From Viridibacterium sediminicola (GTDB lineage: Bacteria > Pseudomonadota > Gammaproteobacteria > Burkholderiales > Rhodocyclaceae): DNA of 64,000 nt. The translations under genes and the position numbers were made by a program. This document shows positions 50,673-58,799 of the stretch, in pieces; position 1 is the stretch's first letter; each line of letters begins with the position of its first letter. Location: the NCBI RefSeq assembly GCF_039631295.1, contig NZ_JBDIVE010000001.1, positions 434,001 through 498,000 of the forward strand. The letters are read 5' to 3'. Below the pieces are notes generated by a model. The model did not search any database. It saw only the letters and a list, made by a program, of their open reading frames with translations, and was not told where the DNA came from.

Positions 50673-50696
50673 ACTGTTTTCAAATACTGAACAGTA
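50673..50696. promoter_or_regulatory. LysR-type operator (T-N11-A) between the SDR and LysR genes
   Basis: ACTGTT-N11-AACAGT (50673-50695), with an overlapping palindrome TACTG-AA-CAGTA (50685-50696), ending 8 bases before the regulator's start codon. The position suits autorepression plus control of the divergent SDR gene. Confidence 0.6.
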
Positions 50697-50704
50697 GAGG
50701 CGAT

Positions 50705-51616
50705 ATGAACCGCATCGAGGCCATGCAGATCTACCTGCGCGTCGCAGAATTAGCCAGCTTCACACAAGCCGCGGATAGCATGGGCCTGCCTAAAGCCAGC
50801 GTCTCGATGGCGATACAACAACTTGAAGGTGAGTTAGGTACGCGACTGCTGCATCGCACGACACGGCGTGTGCAGATGACGCAGGACGGACAGGTGTTCT
50901 ATGAACGCAGCAAGGACTTGCTGGCAGACATGGATGAGCTGCAAGGCTTGTTCCGCGACGAGCAGGCCTCGCTCAAGGGGCGCTTGCGCGTCGATATGCC
51001 CATCGCTGTCGCGCGCGACATCGTGATCCCGCAGTTGCCGGAATTCCTGCACGCACACCCTGAACTTGAAATCGAGTTGTCGAGCACAGACCGCCGCGTC
51101 GACCTCGTGCGCGAAGGATTCGACTGCGTATTGCGTGTCGGCGCCCTGGGTGACTCCAGTCTCGTCGCGCGTCCGCTCGGTCACTACCAACTGTGCAACT
51201 ACGCCAGCCCGGCCTACCTCGCCCGTTTCGGTACACCGCTGAGCCCCGACGATCTCAAGAACCACCGCTTGATCCACTATGTCACCACACTCGGCGCGCG
51301 CGACCCCGGCTTCGAATACGTTGATCCCTCGGACGCCAAGCGCAGCGTCTTCCTGGCCATGCCCGGAGCACTGACGGTCAATAACTCTGATGCATATTAT
51401 GGCGCCTGCATTGCGGGACTCGGCATCATTCAAACACCAACGCTCGCCACCAGCGCAGCGTGGGCCCGTGGTGAGCTGATCGACATACTGCCCGACTATC
51501 GTGCTGCACCCATGCCCGTCTCGCTGCTCTACGCCAACCGCCGCCACCTGCCCAAGCGCGTACAAGCTTTCATGAACTGGTTGTCAGCCTTGATGCAAGC
51601 GCATTTGCAGAGCTAG
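50705..51616 (+). CDS. LysR-type transcriptional regulator (CrgA/AaeR-like)
   Basis: 303 residues. HTH at the N-terminus (MQIYLRVAELASFTQAADSM, LPKASVSMAIQQLEGELG) followed by RLLHRTTRRVQMTQDG and the type 2 periplasmic-binding fold. Probably regulates the divergent SDR gene and itself through the ACTGTT-N11-AACAGT site. The stop overlaps the stop of the converging SprT-like gene. Confidence 0.92.
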   Translation: MNRIEAMQIYLRVAELASFTQAADSMGLPKASVSMAIQQLEGELGTRLLHRTTRRVQMTQDGQVFYERSKDLLADMDELQGLFRDEQASLKGRLRVDMPIAVARDIVIPQLPEFLHAHPELEIELSSTDRRVDLVREGFDCVLRVGALGDSSLVARPLGHYQLCNYASPAYLARFGTPLSPDDLKNHRLIHYVTTLGARDPGFEYVDPSDAKRSVFLAMPGALTVNNSDAYYGACIAGLGIIQTPTLATSAAWARGELIDILPDYRAAPMPVSLLYANRRHLPKRVQAFMNWLSALMQAHLQS

Positions 51617-52365
51617 CCCTCGCTCATCGGCACATGACAATCGCCGCAGCTGAGCGAGACCTCCGGCCCCGTCCAGGCGCGCGCCTTGCACTGCGGGCAG
51701 ACCTGGCGGATGCGCAGCTTCTCGGCGCTCGGCGGGCGCGGCGCCGGGGCCGCCACCGGCAGCGGTACGCCGGCGGTTGCGGCGCGCTCGACCGGGATCG
51801 CATCGACCACATCGCTGACAAAGGCCTGCCCGCTACTCACCAGTTCGGCGCGCTTGCTGGCCATCACCTCCGGCGCCACCGGCAGACGACTATCGAGCCA
51901 GGGCAGGCGGATGCCCAGGGTTTTCAGTTCGGCACAGGCACGCAGGAAAGGGCCGTCGGGAATGATGAAGTCATTCATGCTGCGGCCGGTGCGCTTGCCG
52001 CCGGGCAGGCCGGTGTCGCTGGGCATCAGACCCAGCGCTTCCATCTTGTCGGCCCATTCCTTGTTGTGCGGCATCGACGCCGAGGGCGTGCCAAAGTGGT
52101 TCTGCCAGTGATGCACCATCTCGTGCACCACGGTCGCCATCACTTCTTCGATGGATTGCAGGGCGAAATAGCCGGGGTTGATGCCCAGCTCGTCGATGTG
52201 CTGGCCCTCGGCGCTGACGAAGCGGTCTTTCTGCATGTAGCCGTAGGTGCGGCTGGCTGAGCGCAAGGTGATCAGGCATTGCGGCAACTTGCCATCGAAC
52301 AGTGTGCGATTGAAGTGATCGAAGGCGGTTTGCAGCGCGGAGTAGAGTTCAAGCGTAGGCGTCAT
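51613..52365 (-). CDS. SprT-like zinc metallopeptidase domain protein
   Basis: 250 residues. LYSALQTAFDHFNRTLFDGKLP and VVHEMVHHWQNHFG (HExxH) form the SprT core, with a later PHNKEWADKME helix, and a C-terminal zinc ribbon CPQCKARAW...SCGDC. Eukaryotic relatives (Spartan) cut DNA-protein crosslinks; the bacterial role is poorly known. The ATG at 52363-52365 is used because the family homology starts there. Confidence 0.85.
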   Translation of the reverse strand: MTPTLELYSALQTAFDHFNRTLFDGKLPQCLITLRSASRTYGYMQKDRFVSAEGQHIDELGINPGYFALQSIEEVMATVVHEMVHHWQNHFGTPSASMPHNKEWADKMEALGLMPSDTGLPGGKRTGRSMNDFIIPDGPFLRACAELKTLGIRLPWLDSRLPVAPEVMASKRAELVSSGQAFVSDVVDAIPVERAATAGVPLPVAAPAPRPPSAEKLRIRQVCPQCKARAWTGPEVSLSCGDCHVPMSEG

Positions 52366-52397
52366 GCTGCGATTATCCCGCAAGCTGGCCGCAACCG

Positions 52398-52433
52398 GCA
52401 GCACCCGTCGCAGCACCCGACGCAGCACCTGGC
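52398..52433. repeat. 12-bp tandem repeat, three copies
   Basis: GCAGCACCCGTC, GCAGCACCCGAC and GCAGCACCTGGC in a row, in the gap between the SprT-like start and the terminator of the NCS2 permease gene. Confidence 0.7.
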
Positions 52434-52442
52434 TGCACGCAG

Positions 52443-52468
52443 AAAAAAGGGCAGGCTTTCGCCTGCCC
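52443..52468 (-). terminator. Rho-independent terminator of the NCS2 permease gene
   Basis: On the minus strand GGGCAGGC-GAAA-GCCTGCCC followed by TTTTTT, 28 bases after the permease stop codon. Confidence 0.9.
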
Positions 52469-52495
52469 CGCGCCTTTTTACTGCGTACTGCTCGT

Positions 52496-54079
52496 TCAGG
52501 CGGGCGCTGCGTGCCCGCCGTGTTCCACTTCTGCGGCCGGACTGGCCGAGACTGCCGCGAACTTCGCGCAACCCGCCAGCACACCGGCAACCACCAGATA
52601 ACTCAAGGCCATCACCGGGCTTTGCGCCACACCAATGGCTTCGCCATGCATGAAACCGAAGAAGGTCAGTAGCGCCGCAGCCAGTGCAAAGCCCGCCGCC
52701 TTCATGAAATTGCGGTCGATGACGCAGACGCCGATGGCACCGAGCATCAGGCCGCCGAGAATGGCGCCACCGCCCATCACTTCGAGGCCGTGGTAGAGCA
52801 CGCCGACTTGCCCCAGCTTGTCCAGACCCACCGCGGCAGCATTGGTTCCGGCTGCGCCCAGTGCATTGTCGATCATCAGCTTGCCCCAGGCTGCCAGGTG
52901 CGGGGTCAGCGCCAGGATGATCGCCGGTGCGTGGCTCTTAGGCGTTTCCTGGAAGGCTTGCGCGCCGATCAGCATGCCGATGTAGAGCAGGATCGGCGAG
53001 ATGGCGACCACCGGAATCAGCGCCATCATCAGCGCGATGATGCCGAACCAGGCCAGCAGGATGACCACCACGCCCGTCGCGGCGGAATAGCCGATACGCC
53101 CGCCCATCGCCTTCCATCCTGGATGCCCGATGTACACCGCATTGATGAAGGGATTGCCCATGCAGCAGCCGATCAGGCTGATCACGCCATCGGCGCTCAG
53201 CACGCGGGTGGTCGGGAAACTGTCACCGGCGACGGCGGCGGATTCCACATTGTCCATTGCCTCCACCAGATCGTAGATGCCGAAAGGAATCGCGGTGACG
53301 AGGATCACGCCAAGGAACTCGAAGCCCGAGAACACATGACCGATGGCCGGCAGCGGCACCGAGAAGCCGAAGCTCGAAAATGCTTGCACGACATTGCCGC
53401 TGCTCATGCCGCCGTAGTTGAGGCCGAGCGCCGTCGAACCCCAGGCGATCAGGCTGCCGACAGCAATCGCCACCAGCCCTGCAGGAATGCCTTTGTAATA
53501 GCGCACCCCACCGAACCAGCTGATCACGATGATCGCGAAGCAGACGATGCCGATCAGCGGGGTGATGAACATCTCCTCCGCCGGCCGCATCGAGATGAAG
53601 GCAATCGACACACCGGCCAGCGTGCCCAGCAGCGCTGCACGCGGCGTGATCTTGCGGATCAGCGGGGCAACGAAGCCGCCCAGCATCAGCACGAAGCTCT
53701 GCACGAAAACCCAGGTCAGGCCGGCTTCCCAGCCCTTGACCGGGTCACCCGTCTTGAGCGCAATCGGCAACATGATCACGAAGACCACCACGAACATATG
53801 CGGCACGCTGATGCCCGAGGGCAACGCACAGATGTCGCTGCGCCCGGTCTTCTTCGCCAGCTGGTAGGCGAGATAGGCGTAGTAGAAAGTGGACAGGCAC
53901 ATCATCAGGCCCACGGCGGGCAGGATGCGGCCAAAGACGATGTCATCGGGCATTTTCAGCACGAAGCGCAACAGGCCGGTGAGCACCAGCATGTTGACCA
54001 GGATATTGGTGCCAAAGCCAAACAGCGCGTTCCAGTCCCCAGGCGTCCATAGCTTGGGTTTAAACATTGCATCACTCAT
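52496..54079 (-). CDS. NCS2 family (AzgA-like) purine permease
   Basis: 527 residues, twelve or more helices. AMDNVESAAVAGDSFPTTRV carries the family motif, and GCCMGNPFINAVYIGHPGWK and the early ICALPSGISVPHMF segment place it in the AGZA xanthine/uracil permease group. Proton-driven uptake of adenine, guanine, hypoxanthine or xanthine is likely. The ATG at 54077-54079 has GGGAGAG upstream. It is followed by the hydrolase gene's neighbours of ureide metabolism on the same strand, extending the purine theme. Confidence 0.87.
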   Translation of the reverse strand: MSDAMFKPKLWTPGDWNALFGFGTNILVNMLVLTGLLRFVLKMPDDIVFGRILPAVGLMMCLSTFYYAYLAYQLAKKTGRSDICALPSGISVPHMFVVVFVIMLPIALKTGDPVKGWEAGLTWVFVQSFVLMLGGFVAPLIRKITPRAALLGTLAGVSIAFISMRPAEEMFITPLIGIVCFAIIVISWFGGVRYYKGIPAGLVAIAVGSLIAWGSTALGLNYGGMSSGNVVQAFSSFGFSVPLPAIGHVFSGFEFLGVILVTAIPFGIYDLVEAMDNVESAAVAGDSFPTTRVLSADGVISLIGCCMGNPFINAVYIGHPGWKAMGGRIGYSAATGVVVILLAWFGIIALMMALIPVVAISPILLYIGMLIGAQAFQETPKSHAPAIILALTPHLAAWGKLMIDNALGAAGTNAAAVGLDKLGQVGVLYHGLEVMGGGAILGGLMLGAIGVCVIDRNFMKAAGFALAAALLTFFGFMHGEAIGVAQSPVMALSYLVVAGVLAGCAKFAAVSASPAAEVEHGGHAAPA

Positions 54080-54141
54080 CGCAGCTCTCCCTGTTGAAGC
54101 CCCCGCATCTGGCGTGCGGATGCCCGTGTTGATCCCTGTCC

Positions 54142-54810
54142 TCAGCCCAGCGCGGCGCAAATCCTCCCGGCGTCCGACACCCAGCCAAAGATCCCGCCCT
54201 GCGCACTGATCATGCGCAGGCCCATCTCATGAAACTCCGGAAAGTAGGAGGCGCAGCAGTCGCCCGGCACGATGCAGCGATAGCCGCGGTCATTCGCCTC
54301 GCGCACCGTGGTGTGCACGCAGACTTCGGTGGTGACGCCGCAGACGATCAGCGCTTCGATGTCGCGATTGCGCAGGATGTTGAGCAGGTCGGTGGCGTAG
54401 AAAGCGCCCTTGCCCGGCTTGTCGATGACCGGCTCGCCAGGCAGTGGATAGAGTTCGGGGATGATGTCCTGACCCGGCTCGCCACGGATCAGGATGCGGC
54501 CCATCGGCCCGCTGTCGCCGATGCGCTTGCTCGGCGCGCCGCGTTCGATCTTGGCGCGCGGCGCATCCGCCAGATCCGGACGATGCCCTTCACGGGTATG
54601 GATGACCAGCATCTGCCGACGCCGTGCGGCATCCAGCAGCGCCTTGATCGGCTCGACAGCTGCCTGCAGCAGGGACACATCATTGCCCAGCGACTCGCCA
54701 AAGCCACCCGGCAGCAGGAAATCGCGCTGCATGTCGATCACGATCAGCGCAGTGCGAGCGGGGTCGACGCTTATCGGATCCGGCTTGGCGTCGATCAAAA
54801 CAGTGGCCAT
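54142..54810 (-). CDS. Isochorismatase-like cysteine amidohydrolase
   Basis: 222 residues. The Asp-Lys-Cys triad is visible in VIDMQRDF, VIDKPGKGAFY and VCGVTTEVCVHTT. The family hydrolyses amides such as ureidoacrylate, biuret, triuret or N-carbamoyl compounds. With allantoicase, ureidoglycolate lyase and a purine permease nearby, a ureide amide such as biuret or triuret is a reasonable but unproven substrate. ATG at 54808-54810 with GGAGAG upstream. Confidence 0.85.
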   Translation of the reverse strand: MATVLIDAKPDPISVDPARTALIVIDMQRDFLLPGGFGESLGNDVSLLQAAVEPIKALLDAARRRQMLVIHTREGHRPDLADAPRAKIERGAPSKRIGDSGPMGRILIRGEPGQDIIPELYPLPGEPVIDKPGKGAFYATDLLNILRNRDIEALIVCGVTTEVCVHTTVREANDRGYRCIVPGDCCASYFPEFHEMGLRMISAQGGIFGWVSDAGRICAALG

Positions 54811-54869
54811 CAAGCTCTCCAGCATTGCGGCAAAACACCGCCGGAGAGATCAAAGCAAATCTCGAACCA

Positions 54870-54881
54870 CTTGCATACAAG
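54870..54881. promoter_or_regulatory. Candidate GntR-type operator
   Basis: CTTG-CATA-CAAG palindrome about 60 bases upstream of the amidohydrolase start, resembling the TTGTATACAA-type sites of FCD-family GntR regulators. No GntR gene is in the window. Confidence 0.3.
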
Positions 54882-55031
54882 AATGTCGACAAGCCAGCAC
54901 AGGCCGCGCCACCCGCCGTGTAGCGCCCTGCGCGTCGGCTTTTTTAGCGGCAGCGGACACGCTGTCGACTGCTCAGCGCTGGTGCGGCGAGCCTGCCGCT
55001 GCACGAAAGCGGCACATGCCGCCGGCAGGGT

Positions 55032-55676
55032 TCAGGCGGCGTAGCCGAGCACGGCGAAGAAATGGCAGGCCGTACCAGCGATCACAAAGCAATGCCAGAT
55101 GGCGTGGGCGTAGCGGATGCGTGAATCGAGCACGAAGAACACCACGCCGGCCGAATACGCCAGCCCACCAGCCACCAGCAGGGCAATGCCCGGCATGGCG
55201 ACATGGCGTACCAGCGGCACCGCCGCGATCAGCACCAACCAGCCCATGGCCAGATAAAGCCCGGTCGACAGCCACTGGCTGCCCAGGCGATTGAAGGCCT
55301 TGAGGGTGATGCCGAATACCGCCAGCGCCCAGACGATGCCGAACAGGGTCCAGCCCCAGGGGCCACCCAGCGCGCCCAGCGCAAAAGGCGTGTAGCTGCC
55401 GGCGATGAAGATGTAGATCGCGCCATGATCGAGCTTCATGAACACGCGCTTGGCGCGACCGGCGGGCAGGGCGTGATAGATCGTCGAGCTGGTGTAGAGC
55501 AGCAGCATGCTGGCGGCGAACACGCAGGCACCGACGATATTGGCCGCACTCAAGGCGCTGCTCGCCACAATCAGGAAGGGCACGGCAATCAGCGCGGCGA
55601 GCAGGCCGAGCCCGTGACTGACGCTATTGGCGATCTCCTCGCCCAGGGTCTGGCTGCGTTCGATCATCGGCAACAT
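55032..55676 (-). CDS. Hemolysin III family (PAQR/YqfA-like) membrane protein
   Basis: 214 residues, seven helices. EEIANSVSHGLGLLAAL, STIYHALP, KLDHGAIYIFIAGSYTPF and a C-terminal HFFAVLGYAA carry the conserved His/Asp/Ser metal-site residues of the family. Function in bacteria is unclear. AAGGAG directly precedes the ATG at 55674-55676. Nothing links it to the purine genes except position. Confidence 0.9.
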   Translation of the reverse strand: MLPMIERSQTLGEEIANSVSHGLGLLAALIAVPFLIVASSALSAANIVGACVFAASMLLLYTSSTIYHALPAGRAKRVFMKLDHGAIYIFIAGSYTPFALGALGGPWGWTLFGIVWALAVFGITLKAFNRLGSQWLSTGLYLAMGWLVLIAAVPLVRHVAMPGIALLVAGGLAYSAGVVFFVLDSRIRYAHAIWHCFVIAGTACHFFAVLGYAA

Positions 55677-55749
55677 CTCCTTCTCCGCTGCAAAGCCGGT
55701 TCGACCCCGGCGCGGCCGGCAACGTTCCGCAGCCGTGCGCGCGCCACGC

Positions 55750-56247
55750 TCAATACGCAGGAATGTGGGCCAGCGGATCGAGCGTCACTTCGTCGCAGTT
55801 GTCCCCGGGCCCGCTGCGGTCGAGCACCAGAAAATCACTGACCGCCTGCAAGGCCAGCAAGGGATGATGCCAGGTGCCCGGCGCATAGTTCACGCCCTGC
55901 CCTGCCTCGGCGAGGAAGCAGCGCAAGGTATGCGCGGTCGGCGCCTCACCCGGCGGCGCCACCACCACCAGATAAGGCCGAGCGCCCAGCGGCATGAAGG
56001 CCTGCGAAGCACGCGGATGGCGCTCCATCATGCTCACCGTAAAGGGCAGCGCACGCGGCAGGCCACGGAAGATGCTGACGATGACACGCCCGTCCGCGCC
56101 CGGCTCCAGCCGCGCCAGATCGTGGAAACGCTCGGTGTTGCCGCCATTGATGGTGAAGTGGCGCACTGCATCGCTGGCTTCGATGACGTCGCCAAAAGGC
56201 GCGAAGGCCTCTGCCGTGAGGACTTCGACGGCAAGCTCGACACTCAT
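55750..56247 (-). CDS. allA: Ureidoglycolate lyase
   Basis: 165 residues. Cleaves ureidoglycolate to glyoxylate and urea. The AllA pattern is clear: LTAEAFAPFGDVIEASD, ERFHDLARLE, MERHPRASQAFMPLG and YAPGTWHHPL. It begins one base after the allantoicase stop, so the two form a unit. Ends with the hydrophobic DPLAHIPAY tail. Confidence 0.93.
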   Translation of the reverse strand: MSVELAVEVLTAEAFAPFGDVIEASDAVRHFTINGGNTERFHDLARLEPGADGRVIVSIFRGLPRALPFTVSMMERHPRASQAFMPLGARPYLVVVAPPGEAPTAHTLRCFLAEAGQGVNYAPGTWHHPLLALQAVSDFLVLDRSGPGDNCDEVTLDPLAHIPAY

Positions 56248-56248
56248 C

Positions 56249-57256
56249 TCAGCTCCCGGCAACCTTGCCAAAGAGGCGCAGTCGGCTGACCCCGCCGTCC
56301 GGGAAGATGTTGAAGCGCACGTGCGTCACCGGCCCCAGCGCAGCGAGCTGGTCGAAGCTGAGGATGGCATCGGCGGCAAGCTTTTGCGACGGCAGCAGCT
56401 CGGGCCAGAACATGCTCTGGGTGATCAGCGACTGCTCGGTGCCACCGTTCATACGCGCTGCCTGCAGCGAGCAGGCGTCGGGGAAATTGCCCTTGAAGAA
56501 AGCCGTGTCGACTTCGACACGCTCGATCACGCCCGGCGCGGCCAGCGCGATGATGCACCAGTCGTTGCCCGGCTCACGGCGGCGGCGGGTCTCCCAGCCA
56601 TCACCCATGTTGACGCCACGCCCCGGCAGCAGCAGGGTGCCGGCCAGGCCGAAGTGTTCATTGTTGGCAGCGACCACGTAGGCGCCGTTGATGGCGGCCG
56701 CCAGATCCAGCTCGGCCCCGGCAATCGTCGTATCGCTGCTCGGCCGGCCATGCACGCGCAGACGAGCCACGCCGCCATCGGGATAGATCGACAGACGCAC
56801 ATGGGTCCAGGTTTCGGTGCTGGAGACCGCGTGATAGTGGTGCGCATTGCCATTGAGGCTCACCGCCGGCAACAGCGGCGTCCAACGCGCCTCGGCGCCC
56901 GGCACATCCTTGGTGCTGTGGCAGGCTTCGAGCGAAGCGCCCGGCGGGTAGTTGCCGGTGAAGTGGCGGGTATCGATGTCCACGCCGAAGATGCGTCCCG
57001 GGCGGGCCAGCTTGACCACGCACCAGTCGTTGCCGGGGCCGCGCTTGCGGCGCGACTCCCAGCCATCCATCCACTTGCCGTGGTCGTCGTACTTGCCGAC
57101 GATGAACACCGGTTCCTCCGGCGAGAGCAGACGATCCTTGGGGGCAAAGAACTCGTCGCTAGCCTCCACCGCACGCGCGCCCAGGCGCGGATCGGCAAGA
57201 TTGGTATAGCGACGGGTGAAATCAGGGGCGTTGGGGTCGAGAGCGACAACGGCCAT
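56249..57256 (-). CDS. alc: Allantoicase
   Basis: 335 residues. Converts allantoate to ureidoglycolate and urea. Two tandem allantoicase repeats are visible, each with a DGWESRRKR/DGWETRRRR-GNDWC motif and a (F/V)DTRHFTGNYP or VDTAFFKGNFP segment. AGGAG lies 9 bases before the ATG at 57254-57256. Together with allA it finishes purine ring catabolism to glyoxylate and urea; urease genes are not in the window. Confidence 0.96.
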   Translation of the reverse strand: MAVVALDPNAPDFTRRYTNLADPRLGARAVEASDEFFAPKDRLLSPEEPVFIVGKYDDHGKWMDGWESRRKRGPGNDWCVVKLARPGRIFGVDIDTRHFTGNYPPGASLEACHSTKDVPGAEARWTPLLPAVSLNGNAHHYHAVSSTETWTHVRLSIYPDGGVARLRVHGRPSSDTTIAGAELDLAAAINGAYVVAANNEHFGLAGTLLLPGRGVNMGDGWETRRRREPGNDWCIIALAAPGVIERVEVDTAFFKGNFPDACSLQAARMNGGTEQSLITQSMFWPELLPSQKLAADAILSFDQLAALGPVTHVRFNIFPDGGVSRLRLFGKVAGS

Positions 57257-57456
57257 TTTATGTACTCCTAGCTGGCAATGGGTGGAGCATAGCGCGGCAG
57301 GCCGCCGGCGTGCGCAATGAGTGATATGCCCCAATCCGTATTGTCAGCGCGCGCAAAACACTGCGCACTTCATATTTCTTTACACAGCCGAAAAACGCCG
57401 GCAAGCCACAGCGCCCAAGATGGACAGCATGCCAATCCAGGCTGAGCAAGGAATGC

Positions 57457-57990
57457 ATGATGAGCGAACAGCACACACCGCCCGCTACGCCCATAACCGA
57501 GCAGCCCGAACGCACCCCCGGCACGCGGCGCTGCCGTCGCGGCCCGCGCCGCTGGATCAAGCTGGGTTTGATCCTGGCACTGATCGGCGGCCTCGCACTG
57601 TGGCATCAGCAGACGCATCGCGGGCACTTCTTTGCCCACGCAGCCAGTACGCCCGCGGCCCTGCAGGCACAGCTCGAAGACTTCAGCACTCGCGCACTCG
57701 ACACGGTGGACGCCAGCCCCGCGCAGCGCGTGCAGGTCGGCGGCATCACCCGCAACATGCTCGAAGAGCTGCAACCGCTGATCGCCGCCCACCGCGCCGC
57801 GCAAGCTTCGCTGGTAGCCGCGTTGGGCGCTGAACACATCGACCCCGCCTTGCTTGAACAACTGCGCAGCCAGATGATGCAGCAAGCCGACGCCGGCTCA
57901 CGCAGCCTCACGCGCAGCCTCGGCGAGCTGGGTCAGGTGCTGAGTGCCGCCCAGCGTCGCGAACTGCTCGCCCACTGGCGCGCGGACTGA
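57457..57990 (+). CDS. Spy/CpxP-like membrane-anchored protein
   Basis: 177 residues. A basic cytoplasmic stretch (GTRRCRRGPRRWIK), one membrane helix (LGLILALIGGLALW) and a helical periplasmic domain with an LTxxQ-like element (LGQVLSAAQRRELLAHW). This matches small periplasmic stress proteins such as Spy, CpxP and CnrX-like metal sensors that accompany a two-component system. It precedes a response regulator and kinase on the same strand and may modulate the kinase. Assignment rests on layout and weak motif. Confidence 0.65.
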   Translation: MMSEQHTPPATPITEQPERTPGTRRCRRGPRRWIKLGLILALIGGLALWHQQTHRGHFFAHAASTPAALQAQLEDFSTRALDTVDASPAQRVQVGGITRNMLEELQPLIAAHRAAQASLVAALGAEHIDPALLEQLRSQMMQQADAGSRSLTRSLGELGQVLSAAQRRELLAHWRAD

Positions 57991-58091
57991 GCCTCATGAC
58001 AGCACCGCACACCGCCCTGCGAGCGCAAGCGATGACTGGATTACCATGGCCGGACGAGAACCCCTCGCAAGCAACCGGAACCCATCCCATC

Positions 58092-58799
58092 ATGGCCGAA
58101 CGCCTGCTGATGATCGACGACGATGTGCCGCTGGCCAGGATGGTCGGCGAGTATCTGGGTGCCCGCGCCTTGCCGGTCACCCATGCTGCCACTCTGCGCG
58201 AGGGCGAACAGCGCCTGCGTGAGGAGCGCTTCGACGCGCTGATTCTCGACGCCATGCTGCCCGACGGCGATGGCTTCGACCTCTGCCGCCAGCTGCGCGA
58301 ACGCAGCAGCGTGCCCATCCTGATGCTCACGGCGCGCGGCGAGGAGGTCGACAAGGTGGTCGGGCTGGAACTGGGCGCCGACGACTACCTCGCCAAACCC
58401 TTCAGCCCGCGCGAATTGCTGGCGCGCCTGCGCGCCTTGTTGCGGCGCGCACAGGCGCACGGCCCGACACCGCAGGAGCCAGCCTGTCTGCGCTTCGGGC
58501 GTCTGGAGATCGACCCGGCGGCCCTGGTCGCACGCCTCGATGGCGTGGCCTGCGAACTGACGGCACACCAGTTCTCCCTGCTCTGGGCGCTGGCCACCCA
58601 CCCGGGCCGCGTATTGTCACGCGAAGCCCTGCTGGAGCTGGCACGCGGCGACACCCTGGAAGCCTTCGACCGCTCAATCGATGTGCATATCTCGCGCATC
58701 CGCGCCGCGATTGAAGACGATGCCCGGCATCCGCAACGCATTCTCACCGTACGCGGCGCGGGATACGTCTTCGCGCAAAAACAGGATGACATGGCATGA
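58092..58799 (+). CDS. OmpR-family response regulator (CpxR/RstA-like)
   Basis: 235 residues. Receiver domain with acidic pocket LLMIDDD, phosphoacceptor Asp53 in ALILDAMLPDGDGFD and Lys in YLAKPFSP. Winged-helix output domain ending RAAIEDDARHPQRILTVRG and AGYVFAQK. The open frame starts 96 bases earlier, but the ATG at 58092 gives the family start. Overlaps the kinase gene by ATGA. Confidence 0.95.
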   Translation: MAERLLMIDDDVPLARMVGEYLGARALPVTHAATLREGEQRLREERFDALILDAMLPDGDGFDLCRQLRERSSVPILMLTARGEEVDKVVGLELGADDYLAKPFSPRELLARLRALLRRAQAHGPTPQEPACLRFGRLEIDPAALVARLDGVACELTAHQFSLLWALATHPGRVLSREALLELARGDTLEAFDRSIDVHISRIRAAIEDDARHPQRILTVRGAGYVFAQKQDDMA

